Shown: piece after piece, positions 24,974 through 34,133 of the stretch
Numbering within the stretch: the stretch's first letter is position 1
How the letters are laid out: each line of letters begins with the position of its first letter
NCBI GenBank assembly: GCA_946534895.1
Contig: CAMNDE010000007.1
Coordinates: forward strand, 13,931-77,930
Length of the DNA: 64,000 nt
Reading direction: 5' to 3'
DNA from: UBA2943 sp946534895
GTDB lineage: Bacteria > Bacillota > Clostridia > Christensenellales > Aristaeellaceae
Made by a program: the position numbers and the translations under genes
The notes under the pieces: model-generated
Databases searched by the model: none
Told to the model about the DNA's origin: nothing
The model's input: only the letters and a program-made list of their open reading frames with translations

Positions 24974-26572
24974 TTACCTCAATTCATGCATGATCCGGGA
25001 GTCACGCCCGAAGTATCCGGCCAGTTCCCGGTAGCGTGCATAGATTTCCTCATAAGCCCCGGCCTGCACGGGCTTCAGCTCCGCGACCTCCTTTTCCGCC
25101 ATGGCCGCGGACGCTTTCTCCACGTCTGCATGCACACCGCTCATGACCGAGGCCACCAGCGCAGAGCCCTGAGCGGACCCTTCCTCACAGCGGCTGACCA
25201 GTACCGGGCGTCCCAGTATATCCGCAAGCAGCTGCATCATACCCGGGCTTTTGTGCGCCACGCCGCCGGTGGCGATCACGCGGCCGATATGCAGACCACC
25301 CGTCTCCAGGTGCTCAAGGCACTGGCGCACCGACATGCACACCGCTTCCATCAGCGCGCGGCACACCTGATACGGCGTCGTGTTCAGGCGCAGACCGAGG
25401 ATCATCCCGGTCAGGTCCGGGTCCGACAGAAGACAGCGGTCGCCGTTGAACCAGGGCAGTGCCATGAGCCCGCCCGCGCCGGGCGGCAGCTTCAGCGCCT
25501 CCTGAACCAGGTACGCCTGCCCCTGCATGCCCTGCTCCTCTGCCTGACGGAACACGTCCTCCGGTACCGCCTGGTTCAGGTGCCAGGCCAGGATTTCCCC
25601 GAAGGAATGATTGATCTCATAGGAGGTGAGCCCCGGCACGATCCCGTCCCTGGCAAGGCCGGCCACTCCGCCCAGGCATTTCAGGGTTCCGGACTGCAGC
25701 AGATGACAGGCGCTCGTGCCCAGAATGCTCACCACGTCGCCGTCCTGGATCCCGCCCACCTGAAGCACCGGCGTATGGCTGTCCGTCAGTCCCGCACCCA
25801 CCGGCATGCCTTCCGGCAGTGAAAGCTTCCGCGCCATTTCCGGGCACAGTCGTCCGGCCATGCCCAGCACCGGCACCACACGTCCGTCGAACAGCCGGTG
25901 CTCAAACCCGGCAAACTCGCTTTCGATCTCCGCAAACATTCCCCTGGGAAACCCGTCCTGATACAGATTCTTGTACAGCGCATAGCTGAGGCTCCGGACC
26001 TTTTCGCCTACGAGCAGGGAGATCAGCCAGTCCCCGGCTTCCATATACGCATCCATCCGCTCATAGACTTCCGCGTCCCTGCGGGCAGTCTGCAGAAGCT
26101 TCGGTGCCAGCCATTCCGCCGACAGCCGGCCGCCTGACATGTCCAGCCATGCAACACCCCTGCGCCGGAGCATGTCGGTCAGCTCCCGCGCTTCTTCAGC
26201 GGCGTGATGCTTCCACAGTTTGATCATGGCCTCGCCGCGATCGGGATATGCCCCGCTCAGCGGCTGCAGCTGCGCGTCCACCGGAAGACAGGTCGTGCAT
26301 GTAAAGTCCATGGAAAGGCCTGCAATCTCCTCATTCTCCACGCCTCCATGCTCCAGAAGCTTCTGTATGCATTCCGTCATGGCGCTGAGATAGTCCTCCG
26401 GCCGCTGCAGGGCCGTGCCCGGCATGGCCTCACGGCCGTCCGGCAGAAACCTGTCCATGATGCCCGAGGCATAGGTGCTCACGCTGCGCGCATGCACATG
26501 CCCGGTCTCCGTATCCGCCAATACGGCCCGCGCTGAAAGCGTGCCGAAATCCATTCCAATCACATATGCCAT
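24974..26572 (-). CDS. araB: FGGY carbohydrate kinase, ribulokinase-like
   Basis: A 532-residue FGGY kinase. The N-terminal phosphate loop D-F-G-T-L-S-A-R, the G-x-S-M-D-F-T segment, I-K-L-W-K-H-H-A-A-E and G-G-R-L-S-A-E-W resemble L-ribulokinase, which makes L-ribulose 5-phosphate. The C-terminal ATP-binding part has A-T-G-G-V-A-H-K-S-P-G-M-M-Q and G-S-A-Q-G-S-A. The start is set at M-A-Y-V-I-G-M-D-F-G; the frame is open further upstream but those residues are not family-like. No araA or araD lies nearby, so the substrate call is moderate. Confidence 0.78.
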   Translation of the reverse strand: MAYVIGMDFGTLSARAVLADTETGHVHARSVSTYASGIMDRFLPDGREAMPGTALQRPEDYLSAMTECIQKLLEHGGVENEEIAGLSMDFTCTTCLPVDAQLQPLSGAYPDRGEAMIKLWKHHAAEEARELTDMLRRRGVAWLDMSGGRLSAEWLAPKLLQTARRDAEVYERMDAYMEAGDWLISLLVGEKVRSLSYALYKNLYQDGFPRGMFAEIESEFAGFEHRLFDGRVVPVLGMAGRLCPEMARKLSLPEGMPVGAGLTDSHTPVLQVGGIQDGDVVSILGTSACHLLQSGTLKCLGGVAGLARDGIVPGLTSYEINHSFGEILAWHLNQAVPEDVFRQAEEQGMQGQAYLVQEALKLPPGAGGLMALPWFNGDRCLLSDPDLTGMILGLRLNTTPYQVCRALMEAVCMSVRQCLEHLETGGLHIGRVIATGGVAHKSPGMMQLLADILGRPVLVSRCEEGSAQGSALVASVMSGVHADVEKASAAMAEKEVAELKPVQAGAYEEIYARYRELAGYFGRDSRIMHELR

Positions 26573-26743
26573 AGATGCCACCGTATCCCGTTTTTTCCTC
26601 CCTGCCCGCACACTGCAGACAGGCGCGTGCCAGTACCCGTTCGATTCAGGATGCATGCAGATGCACCATTCCTCTGTGGACTTTCGCCGCGCCGGTTCCA
26701 TTCCCTTCCGCTTCCGGAAAAAACAGCGCTTTCACTCGGAGCA

Positions 26744-26773
26744 TTCCCGAAAAACCATGTTTCATGGTATACT
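26744..26773 (+). promoter_or_regulatory. Promoter of the flavin reductase-protease pair
   Basis: TTCCCG, an 18-base spacer and an extended -10 TGGTATACT stand about 100 bases before the start. The rest of the 303-base divergent gap (26573-26875) shows no gene; a short inverted repeat AACCATG/CATGG overlaps the spacer. Confidence 0.55.
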
Positions 26774-26875
26774 TGCATCAGCCAATTCCGCGTCAGGCGC
26801 TGCCTGCAGACAAGTACACAGTAAGCGGCACGCCTGTTTTTCAGATTCCCAGGAACGGAAAGGAAGATATACTTT

Positions 26876-27400
26876 ATGAAAGAAATGATCCAGGCATCCG
26901 ATTACGCAGGCCTTATCATGGATTCGCTGCCCAGAGGCATTCTGCTCAACACGCAGGCTGACAAGTTCAACAGCATGGTCATCGGCTGGGGACATATGGG
27001 CGTGATCTGGGGCCTGCCCACCTTCACCGTGTATGTGCGTCAGAGCCGGTTCACCAGAGAGCAGCTGGACAGGACGCAGGCATTCACCATTTCCGCGCCT
27101 CTGGAAGGCGCACTCAGCCGGGAAGCTTTCCAGATCCTCGGCTCCCAGTCCGGCCGCGACCTGGACAAGGAAAAAGCCGCGCACCTCACCCTGTCCGAGC
27201 CGGTCCAAAACGGCGTGCCCGGGATCAAGGAATACCCGCTGACCCTGGAATGCCGCGTGCTCTACCGGCAGGATGAGGAACTGAAGTTCATGACGGAGGA
27301 AGTCCGCAGGAAATACTACAGCTATCCCGGCGGCGCGGAGGATTTCCACACCATGTATATCGGGGAGATTGTCAGCGCGTACATCATCCGGGAGGCCTGA
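26876..27400 (+). CDS. Flavin reductase-like FMN-binding protein
   Basis: A 174-residue split-barrel flavoprotein of the flavin reductase-like family. N-T-Q-A-D-K-F-N-S-M-V-I-G-W-G and the T-V-Y-V-R-Q-S-R-F-T block correspond to the FMN phosphate and isoalloxazine contacts of the family, and the C-terminus Y-I-G-E-I-V-S-A-Y is typical. Such proteins usually transfer electrons to or from bound FMN in anaerobes. GGAAAGGAAG precedes the ATG. The M48 protease gene follows after two bases, so they share a transcript. Confidence 0.82.
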   Translation: MKEMIQASDYAGLIMDSLPRGILLNTQADKFNSMVIGWGHMGVIWGLPTFTVYVRQSRFTREQLDRTQAFTISAPLEGALSREAFQILGSQSGRDLDKEKAAHLTLSEPVQNGVPGIKEYPLTLECRVLYRQDEELKFMTEEVRRKYYSYPGGAEDFHTMYIGEIVSAYIIREA

Positions 27401-27402
27401 GC

Positions 27403-28623
27403 ATGAAAGCACTGGTCCTTGCCGTATTCGCCGCGGCCTTTGTGTACCGCCTGTTCCTGAACCGGTTATCCGCGCGGTCCATGCGCAATCCCATGCCGGC
27501 CAATGTGGCCGATGTCTATGACGAAAATGCATACCGGAAATGGAAAAGCTACAAATCGGAGCGCCTGCGCTTTGATGTGCTGACCGAAAGCGTCACCTTT
27601 GTCGTGGAGCTCCTGCTGCTCCTCTTCAACGTGCATGCCGCGTTTGCCGCCCTGTTTCCCGCGGGCTGGTTCTTCCAGGCCTTTGCCGTTGTGCTTCTGG
27701 AAAGCCTAGCCGGTCTGCTTCTCCTGCCGCTGAGCTATTATGACACCATGCATATCGAGGAGAAGTACGGGTTCAACCGGTCCACGCGGAAAACCTTTGC
27801 CGCAGACCAGGCAAAGGAGTTTCTCATCAGTCTCCTGGTCATGACCGGGATTGCCGGCATCCTCGGCTTCCTGCACCTGTGGCTCGGCGACCGGCTTATT
27901 GCCGTGTTCGCCCTGGTCATGTTCCTGCTGGTTCTCCTGATTTCCTTCCTCTACCCCTATTTCAGCCGCATCTTCAACCGCTTCACGGACCTTGAGGACG
28001 GAGAACTGAAAGAGAAGCTGACCGCGCTCCTGACAAAGCATGGCTTCCAGGTGCGCGCCATTCAGGTCATGGATGCGTCCCGGCGCACGTCCAGAAGCAA
28101 TGCCTACTTCACCGGCTTCGGAAAAACCAAAACCATTGTCCTGTACGACACGCTGGTGGAAGCCATGACACCGGATGAAATCTGTGCCGTGTTCGCCCAT
28201 GAGATGGGCCACGGCCTGCACAGGGACACCCTGAAGAATCAGGCGCTTTCCGTTGTGCAGATTACGATCCTGGCGGTGATGGCCTGGCTGGTGGTGCGCA
28301 CCGATGCCTTTTTCACCGGTTTCGGGTTCTCCTTCGTGAATTACGGGTTTGCCCTGTTCCTGATCTCCACCGGCTTTTCCCTGATCAGCCCGCTGTGGGG
28401 GCTGCTGACCGGCTGGCGCTCGCGCCTTGCGGAGTATGCAGCGGATGCCCAGGCGGTGGAGGAAGGCTACGGCGACACGCTCATTGCCGCACTCAAGAAG
28501 CTTGCCCGGGAAAACCTGTCGGACCTTTCCCCTTCCCCGCTTCTGGTGAAGCTGGAATACTCCCATCCCACCCTGAGCCAGCGCATCTGCGCCATAGAAA
28601 AGCGCATGCGCGGCACAGCCTGA
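27403..28623 (+). CDS. M48 family membrane metalloprotease (CAAX protease 1-like)
   Basis: A 406-residue integral membrane zinc protease of the Ste24/HtpX superfamily. Several transmembrane segments lie at about 1-20, 62-112, 140-186 and 280-330. The zinc motif is HEMGH (266-270), and a downstream E-Y-A-A-D segment near residue 345 supplies the third ligand. The N-terminal long domain with E-K-Y-G-F-N-R-S-T is typical of CAAX prenyl protease 1 rather than HtpX. Its bacterial substrate is unknown; membrane protein quality control is plausible. Confidence 0.9.
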   Translation: MKALVLAVFAAAFVYRLFLNRLSARSMRNPMPANVADVYDENAYRKWKSYKSERLRFDVLTESVTFVVELLLLLFNVHAAFAALFPAGWFFQAFAVVLLESLAGLLLLPLSYYDTMHIEEKYGFNRSTRKTFAADQAKEFLISLLVMTGIAGILGFLHLWLGDRLIAVFALVMFLLVLLISFLYPYFSRIFNRFTDLEDGELKEKLTALLTKHGFQVRAIQVMDASRRTSRSNAYFTGFGKTKTIVLYDTLVEAMTPDEICAVFAHEMGHGLHRDTLKNQALSVVQITILAVMAWLVVRTDAFFTGFGFSFVNYGFALFLISTGFSLISPLWGLLTGWRSRLAEYAADAQAVEEGYGDTLIAALKKLARENLSDLSPSPLLVKLEYSHPTLSQRICAIEKRMRGTA

Positions 28624-28656
28624 GTTACACGAAACCATGCAAAGGAGGCGTATCAA

Positions 28657-29151
28657 ATGAACAGCATCACGCACCGCACCAGCATCCGGAAGTATCAGGA
28701 CAGGCCTGTGGAACACGAAAAGATCGAAGCCATGCTCCGTGCCGCCATGCAGGCGCCGTCGGCGGGGAACCAGCAGCCCTGGGAGTTCTACGTGATCGAG
28801 GACAGGACCATGCTGGAAGCGCTCTCTGACGTGCATCCCTATGCCGGCATGGTCAGACATGCGCCGGCCGCCATTGTCTCCGCCTACCGCAGGGAATGCT
28901 GGATGCCCGCGTATGCGCAGATTGATCTTTCCATTGCCATGGAAAACCTCTGGCTGGAAACGGATCAGCTGGGCCTGGGCGGCGTCTGGCTGGGCATCGC
29001 CCCGCTGGAAGACCGGATGCAGGCCGTGGAAAGGATTGTCGGCATGCCGGACTCACTCCGTGCCTTTGCCATCTTCCCCTTCGGCTATCCGGCCGAGGAA
29101 CGCGTTCAGCAGGACCGGTTTGAACCCGAACGGATCCACTGGATCGGATAA
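28657..29151 (+). CDS. Nitroreductase family protein
   Basis: A 164-residue FMN-dependent oxidoreductase. The N-terminal R-T-S-I-R-K-Y and A-P-S-A-G-N-Q-Q-P-W-E-F motifs form the FMN site, and L-G-L-G-G-V-W-L-G is the conserved C-terminal half. It is short for the family but matches the group common in Clostridia. AAAGGAGG is well placed. It follows the M48 gene after 33 bases and may be co-transcribed. A second nitroreductase lies at 56.5 kb under different control. Confidence 0.9.
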   Translation: MNSITHRTSIRKYQDRPVEHEKIEAMLRAAMQAPSAGNQQPWEFYVIEDRTMLEALSDVHPYAGMVRHAPAAIVSAYRRECWMPAYAQIDLSIAMENLWLETDQLGLGGVWLGIAPLEDRMQAVERIVGMPDSLRAFAIFPFGYPAEERVQQDRFEPERIHWIG

Positions 29152-29189
29152 GGCACGGACCCGTACAATTCAAAGAGGAGGGCAGAAGC

Positions 29190-30332
29190 ATGAAGTATCC
29201 GGCTCTGTTCCTGATGATCCTTTGTCTCATGACCGCCATGTCTGCTTCCGCGGCAGCGGAATCCCAGATATTCCTGCCCGCTCCCTCCGATGCGGCAGAC
29301 TGCCGCATCACGGTGGATCACCCGGACATTGTGTCCATTGCCCTGCTTGAGTCACCGGACAGCGGTTTTACGCTTTCCTGTACGGGGCTCTCAGAAGGAC
29401 GCACCTGTGTCACCGCCGCGTTCCCCGACGGGACAGAAACACTGTATGCCGTCTCCGTGGACAACCGGCTGAATGCGTCCGTTTTCCCGGCTCCGGACAT
29501 TGAGCTGTTTGAACTTTCCCGGAACGGGGAGCTCGCCTATGAGCCCTGCCGCATTGAAAAGCACGAGGACGGGTATCAGGTATATCTGGGCACGCAGGAC
29601 GTGCAGTGGACCGGAGAAGAAACCATGCATGCCCTGTACCGCATCCTGTACACCTGGGACGTGTTCAGCTGGGACGGGTTCCACGAGTCCGCCGAGGATG
29701 TACTGGACGGGGAAGGCTTCTGGCTGGAAGTGGCCCTGTCCGACGGCACGTATATGCACGCCACGGGCAGCAACCGGTTCCCGGAACACTACGGTCCCGT
29801 GATGCACGCTCTGCAGGAAGTGGTGGACCATATGGAACTCACATCCGAGACACTGGTGCACCAGGTCTGGACAGTCCTGACCGGATTTCTGCCGGAACGC
29901 ACCCGTTTCGTGGTCGGGCAGGACATTCCCTTCTACGACATCCTAGAGTTCTATTACACCCTGGATCCGACCATCCCAATGGGAGAATATCAGCGGTATC
30001 ACTTCTTCACCGACGTAGGAAAACATATGTTTGAGCACGAAACGCGCAAAGGTTTATCCTGGCCGCAGACCGAGGAAGACATCACCTGCTCCGGCGTATC
30101 CGAGCTCTCCGCAGATGACTGGGATGCCTTCTGCGCCTTCCTGGACGGCGGAACTGTTTCCCCGCGCGACGAGTTTCCGGTCGACGGCGACGCCGGTCCG
30201 TGGACGTACCTCTACTGGCGGGGAGACACGTCTGACTCAACCGAGTTCTCCTTTGCCTCACAGGAAAAGCTGCTCCGGTTTGAATCCTTCTGCGAATCAC
30301 TCCGGGACCTGACATCCCCCGGCTCACCCTGA
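29190..30332 (+). CDS. Secreted protein of unknown function
   Basis: A 380-residue protein with a clear signal peptide (cleavage likely after A-S-A-A-A-E near residue 24). The mature part is acidic and rich in aromatic residues. Residues about 25-90 resemble a bacterial immunoglobulin-like fold (D-H-P-D-I-V-S-I then G-L-S-E-G-R-T), as in domains that sense or bind at the surface; this is only a fold guess. GAGGAGG precedes the ATG. I do not recognise the rest. It lies before another exported protein with an SH3-like domain, probably in one transcript. Confidence 0.7.
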   Translation: MKYPALFLMILCLMTAMSASAAAESQIFLPAPSDAADCRITVDHPDIVSIALLESPDSGFTLSCTGLSEGRTCVTAAFPDGTETLYAVSVDNRLNASVFPAPDIELFELSRNGELAYEPCRIEKHEDGYQVYLGTQDVQWTGEETMHALYRILYTWDVFSWDGFHESAEDVLDGEGFWLEVALSDGTYMHATGSNRFPEHYGPVMHALQEVVDHMELTSETLVHQVWTVLTGFLPERTRFVVGQDIPFYDILEFYYTLDPTIPMGEYQRYHFFTDVGKHMFEHETRKGLSWPQTEEDITCSGVSELSADDWDAFCAFLDGGTVSPRDEFPVDGDAGPWTYLYWRGDTSDSTEFSFASQEKLLRFESFCESLRDLTSPGSP

Positions 30333-30402
30333 CCATTTCACCGCACGACTCACTTTCTGCCCTTTCACAGATCATCCCGCACAGCATGGAGGTGCACATT
30401 TC

Positions 30403-31461
30403 ATGAAACGCCTGCTGCTTCTGGCCCTTGTCCTGGTCCTGTGTTCCGCATGCACATTTCCGGCGCATGCGGAGCGGACCTATTATGGAACCATGATGGT
30501 GGATCACTGCAAGGAATGGGTATCACTGCGCGACGGTCCGGGCACGGGCTGCAGACGCCTGGCCAAAGTGCCGCTCTTCGCCCTGGTCACTGACGCTGAA
30601 TGGACGCCCATCTGCGGGGATTTCATCCACTGCAGCTACAACGGCACGGAAGGATATATTCTGTCCAAGTATCTCGTGCCCTGGGCAGACCCTGAGATCG
30701 AAGACAGGGAATATGCAAGTCCTCTGGGCTTTGCCTTCCGGTACAATCCTGCCCTTCTGGATCTGGAGACAGATGTCTCCGAAGACGGTCAGAGCCTGAT
30801 GCTCTCCGCGGAGAGCGAAGAACTGCCCGTATACCTGGAACTCATTACCACCGAAGGCGCCGGGGCATCCCCTTCCGCCTTCCTGGAAAAGAACGGAGCC
30901 GATGGAAGCACCGTTCATTCCGGGACCACCGAAAACGGCGGAACACTGAAATGGTTCCGGAAAGCCTATGAGCAGAACCCGGAGATCTGCAGCATCATCT
31001 ATGCCGTGGAAGACGGCGCGCACGGGCTTTCCGCCATCGCCACCGTGCCGGCCGCGGACAGCGAGGCATGGGAGGAAGTGTTCACGCTTCTCATGCAGAC
31101 CGTGCATTTCCCGGTACGGATTCCGCTGAAAGCCGCCTGGGGAAAGGCATCCGGACAGACATTCATTATGGACAAGGGCGGAAAAAATATCACCCTCACC
31201 GCCACGGAAGCCCTGAGCCAGGTTACGCTCCTGAGCCTGGATTTTGTCGGGGTCACCAGTGAGGGAAACCCGCTGTTTGACACACAAACCGTTCATGAAC
31301 TGGACCGTCTGCTTCCGGGGGAACACCTGACCATACGCCTTGCGTTCCCCGGGGACATTCCGTCCTTCGGCATCCGGTTCACGGATGCCTCCGGCACTGT
31401 CCGGCAGTTTTCCATTGGGCTCAGCGGGTATGACGGTTCCCTGGTCCTGGAGGAATTCTGA
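30403..31461 (+). CDS. Secreted protein with an N-terminal SH3-like domain
   Basis: A 352-residue exported protein. The signal peptide probably ends after A-H-A near residue 24. Residues about 28-95 look like a bacterial SH3 (SH3_3) domain: W-V-S-L-R-D-G-P-G-T, then G-Y-I-L-S-K-Y-L. These domains often bind cell-wall peptides. The following 250 residues form an unrecognised beta-rich region. The ribosome-binding site is GGAGGTG. Another two-SH3 protein lies at 59.6 kb, suggesting a surface-protein style used repeatedly by this organism. Confidence 0.75.
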   Translation: MKRLLLLALVLVLCSACTFPAHAERTYYGTMMVDHCKEWVSLRDGPGTGCRRLAKVPLFALVTDAEWTPICGDFIHCSYNGTEGYILSKYLVPWADPEIEDREYASPLGFAFRYNPALLDLETDVSEDGQSLMLSAESEELPVYLELITTEGAGASPSAFLEKNGADGSTVHSGTTENGGTLKWFRKAYEQNPEICSIIYAVEDGAHGLSAIATVPAADSEAWEEVFTLLMQTVHFPVRIPLKAAWGKASGQTFIMDKGGKNITLTATEALSQVTLLSLDFVGVTSEGNPLFDTQTVHELDRLLPGEHLTIRLAFPGDIPSFGIRFTDASGTVRQFSIGLSGYDGSLVLEEF

Positions 31462-31520
31462 ATGCCTGTCTCCTTTGGATCCAATCGCCTGACATGCCCG
31501 GATCCGGGCGGTGACAATGT

Positions 31521-32144
31521 ATGTTGGAAACAATCAGAGCATGCTATCTTGAGCACCACAGGGAGAAAACGCTGCGTCATGTGGAAGAGGTTGCCGCCAC
31601 TTCCGTCCGGCTTGCCGGAATCCACGGACTGGAAACCGCAAAGGTGACGCTGGCCGCCATGCTCCATGACATAAGCGTGATCATGACACCGCAGGAGATG
31701 TATGAGACAGCGGTCAGACGAAAGCTGCCGCTTGATCCCGCGGAAGAAAAATACCACTTTCTTCTGCATCAACGCATGTCACGAATCATTGCGCAGGAGC
31801 GGTTCGGCGTTGAGGATGAGGAGATCCTGAGTGCGTTGGAATGCCATACCACCCTGAAGAAAAACGCAGGCACATATGATCAGATCCTGTTCATCTTAGA
31901 TAAAATCTCCTGGGACCAGGAGGGACATCCCCTGTACTATGATGTGCTGAAGCGCATGGCAGCCGAATCCCTGGATGAGGCCTGCCGCTTCTATATCCTG
32001 TACCAGCTGGATCACGGTTTGCTGCTCATGCCCCACCGGTGGATCCTTGAAGCCTGTGAGGACCTGCAGCACAGAGCGGGAAAAAGCCCTGAAGTCCAAT
32101 GCCCGACCTCCATCTTATCCTGCAGAAAGGATGTGCTTTTGTGA
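31521..32144 (+). CDS. HD-domain phosphohydrolase, YqeK-like
   Basis: A 207-residue HD-domain protein. The metal-binding residues are in order: H in L-R-H-V-E-E-V, HD in A-A-M-L-H-D-I, H in L-E-C-H-T-T-L and D in F-I-L-D-K-I-S. This pattern, including D-E-E-I-L-S-A-L-x-x-H-T-T, resembles YqeK, which in Gram-positives hydrolyses diadenosine tetraphosphate symmetrically. It is not in the usual nadD-yqeK-rsfS context, so the substrate is uncertain. Its end overlaps the next start by four bases (GTGA). Confidence 0.75.
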   Translation: MLETIRACYLEHHREKTLRHVEEVAATSVRLAGIHGLETAKVTLAAMLHDISVIMTPQEMYETAVRRKLPLDPAEEKYHFLLHQRMSRIIAQERFGVEDEEILSALECHTTLKKNAGTYDQILFILDKISWDQEGHPLYYDVLKRMAAESLDEACRFYILYQLDHGLLLMPHRWILEACEDLQHRAGKSPEVQCPTSILSCRKDVLL

Positions 32145-33181
32145 ATCTGGAATCCCTGTATGCCCAGGTAAAGGAAACCATTTCAGGGCTGGACCTGAAC
32201 AGCATCTGGCCCGGCTTTGAAGTGCTGAAATTCGCGCTGTATGATGATGCCGCCTGCTTTTTCGACGGGAAGTATATCGAAAAGACGGACGACTTCTGTG
32301 CCAACACCTCCATCTCCTTTCAGGGCGAGCAGATCGCCATCTGGATGGTAGACGGGGAGATGGACATTCCGGTCCTTACCTCAAAGATTGTGCATGAAAT
32401 GTTCCACGGCTATCAGACGCTCATGGGCTGGACATGCTGGCCGGATGAAATGGAAGCCCTGTACCGGTATGCTTACAAAGCTGAGAATCTCTCCCTCAAG
32501 CTGCGTGAAAACGCGCTTCTGCTCGGGCTTATGGATCGGTTTGACGAGCTGGCTTTTCAGGAACTTCTGGCCCACAGAAAGCTGCGCAGCATGCAGTTTC
32601 CCTGGGAGTTCCTCTACGAAAGCCGGGTGGAGGAAATCGAAGGCACCGCCAACTATGTGGAATGGCAGGTGCTCAGGCAGCTTGATGAAGGGAAAGCCCG
32701 ACTGCTGGAGAACAGTATGCGGGCGTCCCTGACCACGCCCGGATACCTGTTTCCCATCCGGATCTCCAGCTACTTCACCGGTGCCCTCATGGTCCATGCC
32801 ATGCGCAGCGCGGGCATCTATCATTTTGGACCGGAAGACCGTCCGGTCATGGCCGCTCTGCTTGAGCACGTACAGCCCTCCGGTGGCGATTTTCCCGGAA
32901 AAGCGGACATGTTCCGGAAGACAGCCGACGCGGTGACGTTATTCCAGGCGGAAACGGAATCGATCATCCGCTCCGCGCTTGAACGTAATGAAACCGTTCT
33001 GTCCGGCCCCTGCGAGCTTCTGGGCGTAAACATCTATGACGCAAGATGCCTGAAGAACTTTATCACTTCAACCTATTTCCTGCAGGTTCGGAAGGGCTCG
33101 GAAGACACCGTGCTCGAGGGGAATTATGTCATCCGGATGCAGGATGAAAAAAACATCGAGACCGTATACCGGTGGAAGTGA
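32141..33181 (+). CDS. Unrecognised protein with a HExxH metalloprotease-like motif
   Basis: A 346-residue protein without a signal peptide. The sequence K-I-V-H-E-M-F-H-G-Y-Q near residue 87 is a HExxH zinc motif, and a later E-I-E-G-T-A-N-Y segment (about 170) could give the third ligand, as in gluzincin-type proteases. No other family sign was found. The GTG start overlaps the HD-domain stop by four bases and has AAAGG ten bases upstream; an earlier ATG would overlap the neighbour by 46 bases. Coupling with the HD gene suggests a joint, unknown role. Confidence 0.65.
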   Translation: MNLESLYAQVKETISGLDLNSIWPGFEVLKFALYDDAACFFDGKYIEKTDDFCANTSISFQGEQIAIWMVDGEMDIPVLTSKIVHEMFHGYQTLMGWTCWPDEMEALYRYAYKAENLSLKLRENALLLGLMDRFDELAFQELLAHRKLRSMQFPWEFLYESRVEEIEGTANYVEWQVLRQLDEGKARLLENSMRASLTTPGYLFPIRISSYFTGALMVHAMRSAGIYHFGPEDRPVMAALLEHVQPSGGDFPGKADMFRKTADAVTLFQAETESIIRSALERNETVLSGPCELLGVNIYDARCLKNFITSTYFLQVRKGSEDTVLEGNYVIRMQDEKNIETVYRWK

Positions 33182-33233
33182 CCCGTCCTCCCGCCGTCTG
33201 TCCATCTGAAATCAGAATCCAGGAGGAACCCTC

Positions 33234-34052
33234 ATGAAGAAGTATGCCGCTCCCATCATGCTGCTTGCCGTCTTCGAAATCACGGCCGTCACCCTGTGGC
33301 TGACCAAGGACAACCCGTTCTATCTTTTCAACTTCAGCTACATCGGCTGTTCGATAGCGCTGTCCATGTTTCTGTTTATCCGCAGACAGCGGCACGCCAG
33401 GCGTGTGGCCCAGCTGCTTGTGGGATCCTATATGCTGGTCTATCTCGGGCTGATCAGCCGCGAGAACATGCAGATCGAAGGCTTCTGGTATTATCTGTTC
33501 ACCGGCGTTTTCGAGGCGGCCACGATCCACTATGCGGTGGCGAAGATTTTCGGGCCCTTGATCTTCGGACGCGGCTGGTGCGGCTATGCATGCTGGACAG
33601 CCATGGTTCTGGATTTTCTGCCCTACAAAACCCCTTCACAGCCGAGGAAAAGGATTGGATGGATCCGGTATGTCACCTTTGCCCTGTCCCTGGCGTTCGT
33701 GGCCGGTCTGTTCCTGGCACACGCTCAGAACATGGAGCATATCATGTTCCAGGCGTTCATCATCGGAAACATCGCCTATTATGCTGTCGGCATCGTCCTG
33801 GCCTTTGCGCTTAAGGATAACCGTGCCTTCTGCAAATATATCTGCCCCGTCACCATATTCCTGAAGCCCATGAGCTATTTTTCCCTCCTGCGGATCACAT
33901 GCGACAAGGAAAAATGCATATCCTGCGGAAAATGCAGACGCGTCTGCCCGATGAACGTGGATATGACCGACAATTCAAGGAAGAGGGAAAACGGCACGGA
34001 ATGCATTCTCTGCATGGAGTGCAGGATGAACTGCCCGAAAAACGCGCTTTGA
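33234..34052 (+). CDS. NapH/CcoG-like 4Fe-4S membrane protein
   Basis: A 272-residue membrane iron-sulfur protein. About five transmembrane segments come first, with the cysteine pairs G-W-C-G-Y-A-C-W and F-C-K-Y-I-C-P characteristic of the NapH/polyferredoxin group. The C-terminus carries two 4Fe-4S ferredoxin motifs, C-I-S-C-G-K-C-R-R-V-C-P and C-I-L-C-M-E-C-R-M-N-C-P. Such proteins pass electrons between quinol or flavin and soluble partners. It stands without a recognisable reductase partner. AGGAGG precedes the ATG. Confidence 0.85.
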   Translation: MKKYAAPIMLLAVFEITAVTLWLTKDNPFYLFNFSYIGCSIALSMFLFIRRQRHARRVAQLLVGSYMLVYLGLISRENMQIEGFWYYLFTGVFEAATIHYAVAKIFGPLIFGRGWCGYACWTAMVLDFLPYKTPSQPRKRIGWIRYVTFALSLAFVAGLFLAHAQNMEHIMFQAFIIGNIAYYAVGIVLAFALKDNRAFCKYICPVTIFLKPMSYFSLLRITCDKEKCISCGKCRRVCPMNVDMTDNSRKRENGTECILCMECRMNCPKNAL

Positions 34053-34090
34053 GTGCTTTCCTTCCGTTTCATGGATTTTAGCAGCGAAAA

Positions 34091-34133
34091 AGGACGTTCG
34101 GCAGGATGCGTCTGCATCCCGAACGTCCTTTTC
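34091..34133. terminator. Bidirectional terminator between the Fe-S gene and rtcB
   Basis: AGGACGTTCGG pairs with CCGAACGTCCT around an inner perfect hairpin GGATGC-GTCT-GCATCC (34104-34119). T-rich tracts leave on both sides. The inner 16 bases recur exactly at 42279-42294. Confidence 0.85.
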
